From assembly GCA_023398855.1 (NCBI GenBank), contig JAEWRS010000470.1:1-6086 (forward strand): a stretch of 6,086 bases of DNA, written 5' to 3'. Within the stretch, counting starts at the first letter, position 1; each line of letters starts with the position of its first letter. A model generated the notes under the pieces. The model was not told the origin of the DNA and did no database searches. It worked only from the letters and a program-made list of their open reading frames with translations. The stretch is from Bacillota bacterium. Lineage in GTDB: Bacteria > Bacillota > Clostridia > Lachnospirales > Lachnospiraceae. A program made the translations under genes and the position numbers. Shown here piece by piece: positions 1 through 6,081 of the stretch.

Positions 1-781
1 CAAGCTCCCGGGCACAGCCCCTGATCTTTTCTTCCACATCCCGGTTCTCTGTCAGCAGCGCTGCCAGTTCCATGCCCTTTTCCAAATCAAGCCCACTGTG
101 AAGTGTCAGGGCCAGGACAGCCGTAAAACGCCTGTTCGCGATAGCCAGAGCCATGCTGCTCCTTCTTTTTGCCCACTGGACCAGCCGTTCCCCAATCAGA
201 AACTTCTTTCCCCTTTTGCTTAAGAACCACAAAAAAGCCGCAGTAACGGCCATTATGGCCGAAAGAACCAAAGCCGCTCCACACAATACGCCTCCCAGTC
301 TAGTTGCAGCCAGAGAAACCGGCGACATCTCTGCCCCCAGCTGTTGGTATACTTGTTCAAATATAGGCATAACCTTTGTGAATAAAACAAGAAGCACAAC
401 CAAAAGCATAAAGATCATAATAACTGGGTAAGTAAGAGCATTTTTGATATTCTTTATGAGAAAATGTTCTTTTTCATAATATTCGGCCAGGGATTTCATG
501 ATTTGGTCCAGGTTCCCTGTTTCTTCCCCCAGCTTTGCCATCCGGATCACATATAGTGGATAAACGCCTGTGTTTTCCAGCACTTTCGAAAAAGGAGTGC
601 CCAACTCCGCATCCTCCGCCATCTGCACAAGCAGCTTTTTCTCTTCCTTTAGCACTGCATCCTCCGCCATAACATACAATCCCTCGTCAAGAGGGATTGC
701 AGCATGGAGAAGAATGGATATCTGAAGGCAGAAAGCGGAAAGTTCTCTTGAAGAATAAGGCTTTTTCGCTATCATTTTCAT
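1..781 (-). CDS. Type II secretion / type IV pilus platform protein, GspF/PilC/ComGB family (C-terminus cut by window edge)
   Basis: This is a polytopic inner-membrane protein of the family that forms the assembly platform for pseudopilins or type IV pilins, working with a cytoplasmic ATPase. The frame stays open from the ATG at 781 to the left edge, giving about 260 residues, so the end of the gene is missing. Residues ~11-135 form the first GspF domain, with the usual LLHAAIPLDEGL opening, the FSKVLENTGVYP segment, then GEETGNLDQ and ALTYPVIM. Hydrophobic segments lie at about 118-138 and 163-187. A second GspF repeat starts near 210 (FTAVLALTLHSGLDLEKGMELA). There is no extra N-terminal cytoplasmic region, so the form is short, like ComGB. 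The start is set by AAAGGAG at 791-797, 9 nt upstream; a second ATG at codon 3 is less well spaced. The gene begins 28 nt after the transglutaminase gene, probably in the same transcript. No ATPase or pilin gene is visible in the window, so pilus, competence and secretion roles cannot be told apart. Confidence 0.88.
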   Translation of the reverse strand, partial: MKMIAKKPYSSRELSAFCLQISILLHAAIPLDEGLYVMAEDAVLKEEKKLLVQMAEDAELGTPFSKVLENTGVYPLYVIRMAKLGEETGNLDQIMKSLAEYYEKEHFLIKNIKNALTYPVIMIFMLLVVLLVLFTKVMPIFEQVYQQLGAEMSPVSLAATRLGGVLCGAALVLSAIMAVTAAFLWFLSKRGKKFLIGERLVQWAKRRSSMALAIANRRFTAVLALTLHSGLDLEKGMELAALLTENRDVEEKIRGCAREL

Positions 782-790
782 CTATGATAT

Positions 791-797
791 CTCCTTT
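791..797 (-). promoter_or_regulatory. Ribosome binding site of the GspF-family gene
   Basis: AAAGGAG on the minus strand, 9 nt before the ATG at 781. It supports that start for the partial gene at the left edge. Confidence 0.75.
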
Positions 798-809
798 AAA
801 TGAAGTAAT

Positions 810-1793
810 TTAGTACGTATATTTTGCCTTATAATTAGTGCTGTTTGTAATATATTGCTGTATTGCCGGGTCATTGTTTCCTGATGAGGCAAATGTCGGG
901 TCCATAAGCTTCCAGTCATATCCATCAAAATAGATGATATTATCAACCCAACCCTGGCCTTCCATATAAACATTGACCCATGCATGGTATAGGTTGCCTG
1001 TATAGCCCACCACAAGTTTGGTCGGGATATCCTGGGAACGAAGCATAGCCGTCATGACTGCCGCATAATCGAAACAGATCCCCTTTTTCTGGGCAAGTAC
1101 CCGATCCACATCAGGCAGGTATCCGGTCTGGACAGAACTTGCCAGTGCCGTATCATAAGTGAAATTTTTTATAACAAAATTATAAACGTTAGTCACAACG
1201 CCAATGGCATCCGTTGCAGAAGCCGCCAGCTCTTCACCCTTTTTCACCACAGCACTTCCCGATGAAAAATTCACATACTGGTTCGGATAAAGATAGGGAG
1301 CAAACTGATCTGCAAGAGTCACATGAATATCGCTGCTGGATTTTATGGCATATTGGGTTCCCTGTACCTGCTCCAACACCCGGATCGTATATTTTCCGTT
1401 TCCTTCTGTCAGCGGAAAGACCTCATAATCTGATCTGGCATTTAAATCATAGGAATAGGTCTCTCCTGCGCTTTTTATTACCTGAACCTTTATCTTGGAC
1501 GAATTCCCGCTGTACTGGACCATCACATAGCCCTGACTTGCATTGGAAGCATCGATCAGCACAGGACCATTTCCATAGGTGACTGTTCCCGGTGCCTGAG
1601 GAATCCTCACAATACTGCCGGCCGGTTTTGAATAAAGAGGAACTGCTTCATCCTCAATGCTCACCACAGTTTTCCACTCAATGCTTTCCTTAGAACTGTC
1701 CGCAGCAACAATATGATTGCCTGATACAAAGCCGCTGAAAGAAAACAGTATCCCAGCGCAAACAGCCGCCAAAGCCGTACCATTTTTTTTCAT
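810..1793 (-). CDS. Exported transglutaminase-like domain protein
   Basis: This is a predicted secreted or surface protein of 327 residues with a C-terminal transglutaminase-like (papain-fold) domain. From the chosen start (ATG at 1793), residues 1-31 look like a signal peptide: MKK, a hydrophobic core (ALAAVCAGILFSFSGFVSG) and a likely cut after VAA. The middle (about 35-180) is rich in Ser, Gly, Tyr and Val, looks beta-rich, and includes FAPYLYPNQYVNF; no known domain could be named there. The catalytic triad appears intact: Cys240 in KKGICFDYA, His270 in YHAWVNV and Asp298 in LMDPTF. The family includes cross-linking enzymes, peptidases and amide hydrolases, so the substrate is unknown; action outside the membrane is inferred from the signal peptide. 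Three in-frame ATGs cluster at 1802, 1799 and 1793. Only the last is well spaced from the ribosome binding site. It lies 19 nt after rlmB and 28 nt before the GspF-type gene, so it is probably co-transcribed with both. Confidence 0.9.
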   Translation of the reverse strand: MKKNGTALAAVCAGILFSFSGFVSGNHIVAADSSKESIEWKTVVSIEDEAVPLYSKPAGSIVRIPQAPGTVTYGNGPVLIDASNASQGYVMVQYSGNSSKIKVQVIKSAGETYSYDLNARSDYEVFPLTEGNGKYTIRVLEQVQGTQYAIKSSSDIHVTLADQFAPYLYPNQYVNFSSGSAVVKKGEELAASATDAIGVVTNVYNFVIKNFTYDTALASSVQTGYLPDVDRVLAQKKGICFDYAAVMTAMLRSQDIPTKLVVGYTGNLYHAWVNVYMEGQGWVDNIIYFDGYDWKLMDPTFASSGNNDPAIQQYITNSTNYKAKYTY

Positions 1794-1802
1794 AATCATC
1801 AT

Positions 1803-1809
1803 CTCCCCT
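1803..1809 (-). promoter_or_regulatory. Ribosome binding site that decides the transglutaminase start
   Basis: AGGGGAG on the minus strand touches the ATG at 1802 directly, which leaves no usable spacing for that codon or the one at 1799. It stands 9 nt from the ATG at 1793. The third ATG is therefore preferred, giving 327 rather than 330 residues and a cleaner MKK signal-peptide start. The site lies just after the rlmB stop codon. Confidence 0.65.
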
Positions 1810-1812
1810 GAT

Positions 1813-2553
1813 TTACTGTCCTAAACGCTGCCTGACAACCTCGTACGCCAGAACCCCTGCCGCAACAGAAGCATTCAAAGAATCAATATCCCCCTTCATG
1901 GGTATGGAAGCAACCAGGTCACACGTTTCTCTGACCAGTTTTCCCACACCGCTGCCCTCACCGCCAATTACAAGGCCAATAGGCCCCTTCAGATCAAGAC
2001 GGTACATCATTTCCCCGCCCATATCAGCACAGACAAACCAGATTCCCTTTTTCTTTAATGCTTCCATGGTTGCGGTTAAGTTGGTGACCTTTGCCACCGG
2101 CGTATAATTAAGCGCTCCTGCTGAGGTCTTTGCAACTGTTGCTGTAAGTCCCACTGCCCTGCGTTTAGGAATAATTACCCCATGGGCCCCTGCTAAATTG
2201 GCTGTACGGATAATTGCCCCCAGATTGTGAGGATCCTCGATCCCATCTAGCAGGAAGAGAAAGGGGGGCTCCCCCTTTTCCTCTGCTGCCTTTAATATGT
2301 CTTCCACTTCCACGTATTCATACGCAGCCGCATTAGCAATGACACCTTGATGATGGCCATCCTGGGACATCTGGTCCAGGCGCTCCCTCTCTACAAAATT
2401 GATAATGGTATCCTTCTTTTTCGCTTCCCTGATTATGGATTGGATGGGACCATCCTGAACTCCTTTTTGCACATACAGTTTATCAATTGTCTTTCCTGCG
2501 CGGAATGCCTCCAAAACCGCATTCCTTCCCTCTATCGTAAATTCTTCTATCAT
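1813..2553 (-). CDS. rlmB: 23S rRNA 2'-O-ribose guanosine methyltransferase (SpoU/TrmH family, RlmB type)
   Basis: This enzyme transfers a methyl group from S-adenosylmethionine to a ribose 2'-OH; in E. coli, RlmB modifies G2251 in the 23S rRNA P-loop. The protein has 246 residues, a normal length. The N-terminal part (about 5-75) matches the SpoU substrate-binding domain, starting IEGRNAVLEAF. The knotted (SPOUT) catalytic domain follows with its three motifs: motif 1 at about 107-119 (EDPHNLGAIIRTA, with the conserved Asn and Arg), motif 2 near 195-202 (VIGGEGSG), and motif 3 near 217-231 (IPMKGDIDSLNASVA). The start ATG overlaps the mrnC stop by 4 nt (ATGA), and an AGGAG site at 2561-2565 lies 7 nt upstream, so translation is likely coupled. 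A related paralogue such as TrmH or an antibiotic-resistance methyltransferase is less likely, given the domain layout and the mrnC neighbour. The exact target base is inferred from the family. Confidence 0.93.
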   Translation of the reverse strand: MIEEFTIEGRNAVLEAFRAGKTIDKLYVQKGVQDGPIQSIIREAKKKDTIINFVERERLDQMSQDGHHQGVIANAAAYEYVEVEDILKAAEEKGEPPFLFLLDGIEDPHNLGAIIRTANLAGAHGVIIPKRRAVGLTATVAKTSAGALNYTPVAKVTNLTATMEALKKKGIWFVCADMGGEMMYRLDLKGPIGLVIGGEGSGVGKLVRETCDLVASIPMKGDIDSLNASVAAGVLAYEVVRQRLGQ

Positions 2554-3008
2554 TCCAGTTCTCCTATTCGTTCAAGACCCATTCCCACCAAAGTGACCAG
2601 CCGGTCTAAATTGCCATTAAGATACAGGTAGCCGCATAAGGCTTCAAAACCGGTTGCAGTCCTGTAGTCCACAACCGTTGCATGTTTTGCAGTTGTCACG
2701 GATTTCGCGTTGCGGCCCCACTTGTAGACTGTCACTTCCTCCGGTGTTAAATCCTCATCTTCAAGAAGCAGGCGGATCATCTCTGCCTGGGTTCCTGCGT
2801 TCACCAGCTTCGCACTCTTCTTATGCATATTATGCACCTGAGTACTTCCATGGTTCATAACCTTTGTCCTAACGATCAGCTCATATACTCCATCCCCGAT
2901 ATAAGCCAGAGCCAAAGGGGAATAGGATTTTATATCCACTTCCTTCAGCTTCAGTGTATCTTTAAAGAAATCAGAAAACCCTTCCAGTGATGTTATATTC
3001 TCTTCCAT
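2550..3008 (-). CDS. mrnC: Mini-ribonuclease III (23S rRNA maturation)
   Basis: This is a compact RNase III-type endonuclease lacking the double-stranded RNA-binding domain. In Bacillus it trims the ends of 23S rRNA precursors, helped by ribosomal protein L3. The protein has 152 residues, slightly longer than the usual 130-145 owing to an N-terminal extension of about 25 residues. The RNase III signature appears as SPLALAYIGDGVYELIVR (30-47), with the putative catalytic Asp39. The second acidic site is in TGFEALCGYLYL (119-130), with Glu122. The family-typical GRNAKS stretch is at 98-103. The common GDAVYE is GDGVYE here, an Ala-to-Gly change beside the catalytic Asp that probably does no harm. 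The ATG lies inside the end of cysS (16-nt overlap), with a GGGAAGG site 6 nt upstream, and the stop overlaps the rlmB start. Its position between cysS and rlmB is a common Firmicute arrangement and supports the call. Confidence 0.94.
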   Translation of the reverse strand: MEENITSLEGFSDFFKDTLKLKEVDIKSYSPLALAYIGDGVYELIVRTKVMNHGSTQVHNMHKKSAKLVNAGTQAEMIRLLLEDEDLTPEEVTVYKWGRNAKSVTTAKHATVVDYRTATGFEALCGYLYLNGNLDRLVTLVGMGLERIGELE

Positions 3009-4396
3009 TTTACACCTTCCCTGGTGTCCTCCAAAACGATTCCCTTTTCCAATAGCTTTCCCCGGATTTCATCGGCAAGGGCAAAATTCTTGTCTTTTCT
3101 GGCCTGCTGCCTGTCTGCGATCATTGCTTCGATCTCTTCTGCCAGAATCTCTTCTTCTTTTTCCGTGATAATACCCAGCACATCGCACAGCCGCTCCAAG
3201 GTTTCCTTTAAATAGACCACATATTCTTTGGAGCTGCCTTCGCCGGTAGTGGAATTGCTTAATTTAACCAACTCAAAAATGGCAGAAATTGCATCTGCTG
3301 TATTAAAATCATCATCCATGGCCGCATCGTATTTGGAAACCAGCTCCTGAGCAGCACTTTTATTCTCAGTGTCAAGCAGCTTTTCAGCTTTTACAGAAAC
3401 CTCCAGGCTCCTTAATTTATCCACAGCCGTCAGGATTCTCTCCAGTCCGTTCTTAGATGCTTCCATTAAATCGGCACTGAAATTAATCGGACTTCTGTAA
3501 TGTGCGCTGAGCATAAAGAAGCGGAGCACCTGTAAATCATACTTTTCACTGATATCACGAACAGTGAAAAAGTTACCTAAAGATTTGGACATCTTCTTAT
3601 TATCAAGATTCAGGAAGCCATTGTGCATCCAGTATTTCGCAAAATTCTTTCCATTGGCAGCCTCACTCTGGGCGATTTCGTTCTCATGATGGGGGAAAAT
3701 CAAATCCTCTCCGCCTGCATGGATATCAATCTGATCCCCAAGATATTTCTTAGACATTACAGAGCACTCAATATGCCATCCCGGACGCCCCTGGCACCAT
3801 GGCGATTCCCAGTAAGGCTCTCCTTCTTTTTTAGGTTTCCAAAGAACGAAATCAGATGGCTCCTCTTTTCCGTCTTCCCCGGTCACTTTGATCTCCCGGA
3901 AGCCGGACTGTAAATCCTCCAGATTCTTATGAGACAGCTTTCCATATTCCTCAAAGGATTTTGTACGGAAATAAACGGTCCCATCCTCTGCCTTGTAAGC
4001 ATGGCCAGAGTCAATAAGTTTTTGGATCATATCCAGCATACCGCAGATTTCTTCTGTTGCAAGAGGGTTTCTGGTGGCCGGCTTTACGTTCAGGCTCTCC
4101 ATATCCTTTTTGCATTCTTCAATATAACGTTTGGAAATGGTGTTTGCATCCACACCTTCTTCTATGGCTTTTTTTATGATCTTATCATCTATATCGGTAA
4201 AATTAGATACAAAGTTTACCTCAAACCCTTTATATTCAAAATATCTCCGGACCGTATCAAATACGATAATAGGCCTTGCGTTTCCAATGTGGATCAGATT
4301 GTAAACCGTTGGCCCGCAAACATACATCTTCACCTTTCCCGGTTCTAAAGAAACAAAATCTTCCTTTTGTCTGGATAATGTATTATAAATTTTCAT
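2993..4396 (-). CDS. cysS: Cysteinyl-tRNA synthetase
   Basis: This cytoplasmic class I aminoacyl-tRNA synthetase joins cysteine to tRNA-Cys using ATP. The protein has 467 residues, the normal size. The class I signature HIGN is at 36-39 and KMSKS at 268-272. The four zinc ligands that recognise the cysteine thiol are all present by alignment with the E. coli enzyme: Cys27 (MYVCGPTVYN), Cys211 (GWHIECSVM), and His236 and Glu240 (FPHHENE). The C-terminal anticodon-binding region includes DDDFNTADAI (361-370) and ends in GVKWKRI. The frame is open 39 codons further upstream to 4513, but that stretch overlaps the end of ispF and is not synthetase-like. The ATG at 4396 gives the family's usual N-terminus (MKIYNTLSR) and has GGGAG 5 nt upstream. 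A 95-nt spacer separates it from ispF; it is too short for a T-box and shows no T-box motif. The mrnC start lies inside its last codons. Confidence 0.97.
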   Translation of the reverse strand: MKIYNTLSRQKEDFVSLEPGKVKMYVCGPTVYNLIHIGNARPIIVFDTVRRYFEYKGFEVNFVSNFTDIDDKIIKKAIEEGVDANTISKRYIEECKKDMESLNVKPATRNPLATEEICGMLDMIQKLIDSGHAYKAEDGTVYFRTKSFEEYGKLSHKNLEDLQSGFREIKVTGEDGKEEPSDFVLWKPKKEGEPYWESPWCQGRPGWHIECSVMSKKYLGDQIDIHAGGEDLIFPHHENEIAQSEAANGKNFAKYWMHNGFLNLDNKKMSKSLGNFFTVRDISEKYDLQVLRFFMLSAHYRSPINFSADLMEASKNGLERILTAVDKLRSLEVSVKAEKLLDTENKSAAQELVSKYDAAMDDDFNTADAISAIFELVKLSNSTTGEGSSKEYVVYLKETLERLCDVLGIITEKEEEILAEEIEAMIADRQQARKDKNFALADEIRGKLLEKGIVLEDTREGVKWKRI

Positions 4397-4401
4397 AGTT
4401 T

Positions 4402-4406
4402 CTCCC
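4402..4406 (-). promoter_or_regulatory. Ribosome binding site that decides the cysS start
   Basis: GGGAG, within a purine-rich run that also contains GGAAGG (4405-4410), lies 5 nt before the ATG at 4396. It supports this start over the upstream in-frame ATG at 4513, which lies within the ispF coding sequence. Confidence 0.75.
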
Positions 4407-4457
4407 TTCCTCTTTACTGCTATGCTTTCCGGGCAGAACCCATCCAGCTCTATATGG

Positions 4458-4524
4458 TGCGGCGGTATGCCTCTGTGTTTTAGCATTACATTTATTTCCC
4501 GCAGCCTCCACAACAGCCGCCGCA
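4458..4524 (-). repeat. GC-rich inverted repeat joining the Cys codons of ispF to the ispF-cysS spacer
   Basis: The minus-strand sequence TGCGGCGG (4524 down to 4517, within ispF codons for Cys-Gly-Gly) is perfectly complementary to CCGCCGCA (4465 down to 4458) in the spacer before cysS. This is an 8-bp stem with seven G-C pairs. The 51-nt loop contains the ispF stop codon and a weaker possible hairpin, ATGCT with GGCAT. No run of T follows, so it is not a standard terminator. Pairing in the mRNA would depend on whether ribosomes are translating the IspF tail. One 8-bp match in GC-rich Gly/Cys codons could arise by chance, so function is speculative. Confidence 0.35.
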
Positions 4525-5034
4525 GCTCTCCGCCATGATTCCACCGTCAAAACAATAATCTTCCTTAGAGGTCAGCAGGACAATGGCCTGAGAGGATATG
4601 CCCTCTTCTTTTCCGGTAAATCCCAGTCCTTCCTCTGTCGTTGCTTTAACATTGACCTTTCCATCAGAAAGCCTTAATGCTTCACTGATGTTCTTTGCCA
4701 TCTCTGGCCGGTAGGTCAATAGCTTTGGCTTTTGTGCGATAACAGTGGCATCGATATTTTCAATTACATATCCCTTGTCCTCCAAAAGTTCTCCTACGCA
4801 CTTTAGAAGTTTTATGCTGGATACTCCTTTATATTGGGGATCATTATCCGGGAAATGCTCTCCGATGTCTCCCAAAGCTGCCGCACCCAGAAGGGCATCC
4901 ATGACTGCATGGACGAGCACATCTGCATCAGAATGGCCTAAAAGTCCCTTTTCATAAGGAATCTTCACCCCGCCCAGGATTAAATCCCTTCCTTCCGTCA
5001 ATTTATGCACATCATATCCCTGTCCAATCCTCAT
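4492..5034 (-). CDS. ispF: 2-C-methyl-D-erythritol 2,4-cyclodiphosphate synthase with Cys-rich C-terminal tail
   Basis: This enzyme of the MEP isoprenoid pathway converts CDP-methylerythritol 2-phosphate to the cyclic diphosphate, releasing CMP. The family works as a trimer with a divalent metal at each subunit interface. The family metal ligands fall at the E. coli positions: Asp8 and His10 in GYDVHKL, and His42 in [14 protein letters not shown]. Other signatures are LLGHSDADV (31-39), GDIGEHFPD (55-63) and [12 protein letters not shown] (130-141). The enzyme core ends near residue 156, the usual family length of about 157. This protein continues to 180 with an extra tail ending [12 protein letters not shown], a likely metal- or redox-active addition of unknown role. 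The frame is open 39 codons further upstream into the lipid kinase gene. The ATG at 5034 gives the canonical [10 protein letters not shown] start and has AAAGGA 6 nt upstream. No ispD lies beside it, unlike in many genomes. Confidence 0.95.
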   Translation of the reverse strand: MRIGQGYDVHKLTEGRDLILGGVKIPYEKGLLGHSDADVLVHAVMDALLGAAALGDIGEHFPDNDPQYKGVSSIKLLKCVGELLEDKGYVIENIDATVIAQKPKLLTYRPEMAKNISEALRLSDGKVNVKATTEEGLGFTGKEEGISSQAIVLLTSKEDYCFDGGIMAESCGGCCGGCGK

Positions 5035-5040
5035 AATTTT

Positions 5041-5046
5041 TCCTTT
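5041..5046 (-). promoter_or_regulatory. Ribosome binding site that decides the ispF start
   Basis: AAAGGA lies 6 nt before the ATG at 5034. This start gives the conserved [11 protein letters not shown]-terminus and removes the apparent overlap with the upstream lipid kinase gene. Confidence 0.75.
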
Positions 5047-5069
5047 CTTCGTTATTACCCATGCTTTTA

Positions 5070-5092
5070 AGGTATAATGGTATACCTGCAGG
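5070..5092. promoter_or_regulatory. Composite palindrome ahead of ispF (candidate operator)
   Basis: The 83-nt gap between the lipid kinase gene and ispF holds three nested symmetries. AGGTATA and TATACCT form a 7-bp inverted repeat with a 4-nt centre (5070-5087). GGTATACC (5079-5086) is a perfect 8-bp palindrome in which GGTATA repeats directly from 5071 at 8-bp spacing. CCTGCAGG (5085-5092) is a second perfect palindrome overlapping the first. No T-run follows on either strand, so it is not an intrinsic terminator. TATACC or TATAAT-like hexamers in it could also serve as a -10 element, but no good -35 was found. A repressor or activator site for ispF is the likeliest reading if it is functional. 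It starts 36 nt before the ispF start codon. Confidence 0.35.
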
Positions 5093-5117
5093 ATATTTCT
5101 TCTATTTATATTTGTTT

Positions 5118-6044
5118 CTATACTATCATTCGCAGCTTTTTGCTGATGCACCGAAGCTGCACATCGTTTTGGCTAAAACAGCTTTCTCCATCTACGTGAA
5201 CTGCCATGGGACGGTCCATATGGATCATTACTTCCTCACAGGAATAATGCCTGATGCCTTTGTATAATGACTTTCTTCCCATAAGGGAGCGAAGAAGCAC
5301 AGGTATTAGTCTCCTTTTTTTCCTGTTGCCCATTACGCAGACAGTCAATTGCCCATCCTCAAAATTGGCATCAGGGGCAAATTTAAATCCGCCTCCCTCG
5401 TATGGGTGGATGTGGATGGAAATAAAATAAGCATTGTTGAATTCAATCTTCTGAACCCCGTTTAAAAGCATATAACCCTTAGAAGGTTTCGCCAGGATTA
5501 ACTGCCTGACACCTGCCAGAGTGTAGGAAAACTTCCCAAAACAAAGCTTATGAAGCCATCCCCTGGTCTTTGAGTGCAGAATGCTGTGGCAGACAGCCGC
5601 ATCCATTCCAATTCCAGCGCTGACCATAAAACGGCGGTGGGATATTTCTCCATCCCCATAGGACAATACTCCATAATCCATCAGTTTATAATACTTGGGA
5701 TAAAGGATTTTTTTTAAACATTTGACCGGATTTTTAGGGAGCTTTAAGCTTCTTGCCAAATCATTGCCTGACCCGGCAGGTATATAGCCAAGAGTAACAG
5801 AACCACAGAAGGAAATCCCATCCAGGATTTCATTTATCGTTCCGTCTCCGCCTACGCCTATGATAACATTTGATTCCCTGCAGCCTTCTGTCAGCTCTTT
5901 GGCAAATCTCCTGGCATCTCCCTGCTTCTCCGTAAAAAAGGCCTGATATTCCGCATGGCAGGCATTTAACATTCTTTCTATTTTTTTCCAGATGTTTCTT
6001 CCCCGCCCGCTGCGTGAGTTCGGGTTTACAATAAAATAGTACAT
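5118..6044 (-). CDS. Diacylglycerol/lipid kinase family protein (DagK/YegS type)
   Basis: This is a soluble or membrane-associated lipid kinase that phosphorylates diacylglycerol or a related lipid with ATP. In Firmicutes, DgkB of this family recycles diacylglycerol released during lipoteichoic acid synthesis. The protein has 308 residues, the normal family size. The N-terminal nucleotide-binding domain starts [12 protein letters not shown] (4-15), has the glycine-rich signature [14 protein letters not shown] (63-76), then [14 protein letters not shown] (86-99). The C-terminal beta-sandwich domain has a [17 protein letters not shown] stretch (217-233) and a VHVDGE motif (283-288) containing the probable catalytic Asp and Glu. 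The ATG at 6044 has GGAGGG 5 nt upstream. It is first in the visible gene run, 83 nt before ispF. The substrate (diacylglycerol, undecaprenol, sphingoid base or other) cannot be read from the sequence, so no symbol is given. Confidence 0.92.
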   Translation of the reverse strand: MYYFIVNPNSRSGRGRNIWKKIERMLNACHAEYQAFFTEKQGDARRFAKELTEGCRESNVIIGVGGDGTINEILDGISFCGSVTLGYIPAGSGNDLARSLKLPKNPVKCLKKILYPKYYKLMDYGVLSYGDGEISHRRFMVSAGIGMDAAVCHSILHSKTRGWLHKLCFGKFSYTLAGVRQLILAKPSKGYMLLNGVQKIEFNNAYFISIHIHPYEGGGFKFAPDANFEDGQLTVCVMGNRKKRRLIPVLLRSLMGRKSLYKGIRHYSCEEVMIHMDRPMAVHVDGESCFSQNDVQLRCISKKLRMIV

Positions 6045-6072
6045 GGAATCCCTCCACTTTTTGCTATTTGTT

Positions 6073-6081
6073 AGTATAACA
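6073..6081 (-). promoter_or_regulatory. Candidate extended -10 promoter element for the lipid kinase-led gene run
   Basis: On the minus strand, TGT is followed directly by TATACT, giving the extended -10 form TGnTATAnT with one mismatch. Transcription would begin near 6066, leaving about 22 nt before the lipid kinase start codon and including its GGAGGG site. A -35 element would fall beyond the right edge, so it cannot be checked here. Confidence 0.4.

Noticed and set aside
87..284. 65-codon minus-strand frame
   Set aside because: It is another frame of the GspF-family coding sequence, which shows clear domain motifs and membrane segments in its own frame.
153..431. Open frame on the plus strand inside the GspF-family gene, and others like it across the window
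   Set aside because: All plus-strand frames lie opposite well-recognised minus-strand genes, lack family motifs and do not have good ribosome binding sites.
609..670. 14-nt direct repeat (609-622 and 657-670) in the GspF-family gene, encoding MAEDA twice, 16 codons apart
   Set aside because: It is in frame, within a helical part of the domain, with no further similarity around the copies; chance or mild local similarity explains it.
681..695. Small hairpin CCCTC/GAGGG in the GspF-family gene
   Set aside because: The stem is only 5 bp, within coding sequence, with no T-run on either strand.
782..1015. 77-codon minus-strand frame at the end of the transglutaminase gene
   Set aside because: It is an alternate frame over the catalytic His/Asp part of the transglutaminase, where the main frame carries conserved residues.
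4397..4491. T-box riboswitch ahead of cysS
   Set aside because: The spacer is only 95 nt, no T-box consensus (GGGTGGNACCGCG type) is present, and there is no terminator hairpin with a T-run.
4397..4513. 39-codon N-terminal extension of CysRS
   Set aside because: It overlaps the ispF terminus, does not resemble the synthetase, and the ATG at 4396 has the ribosome binding site and the family N-terminus.
5035..5151. 39-codon N-terminal extension of IspF overlapping the lipid kinase gene
   Set aside because: The family starts at [10 protein letters not shown], which matches the ATG at 5034 with AAAGGA correctly spaced.
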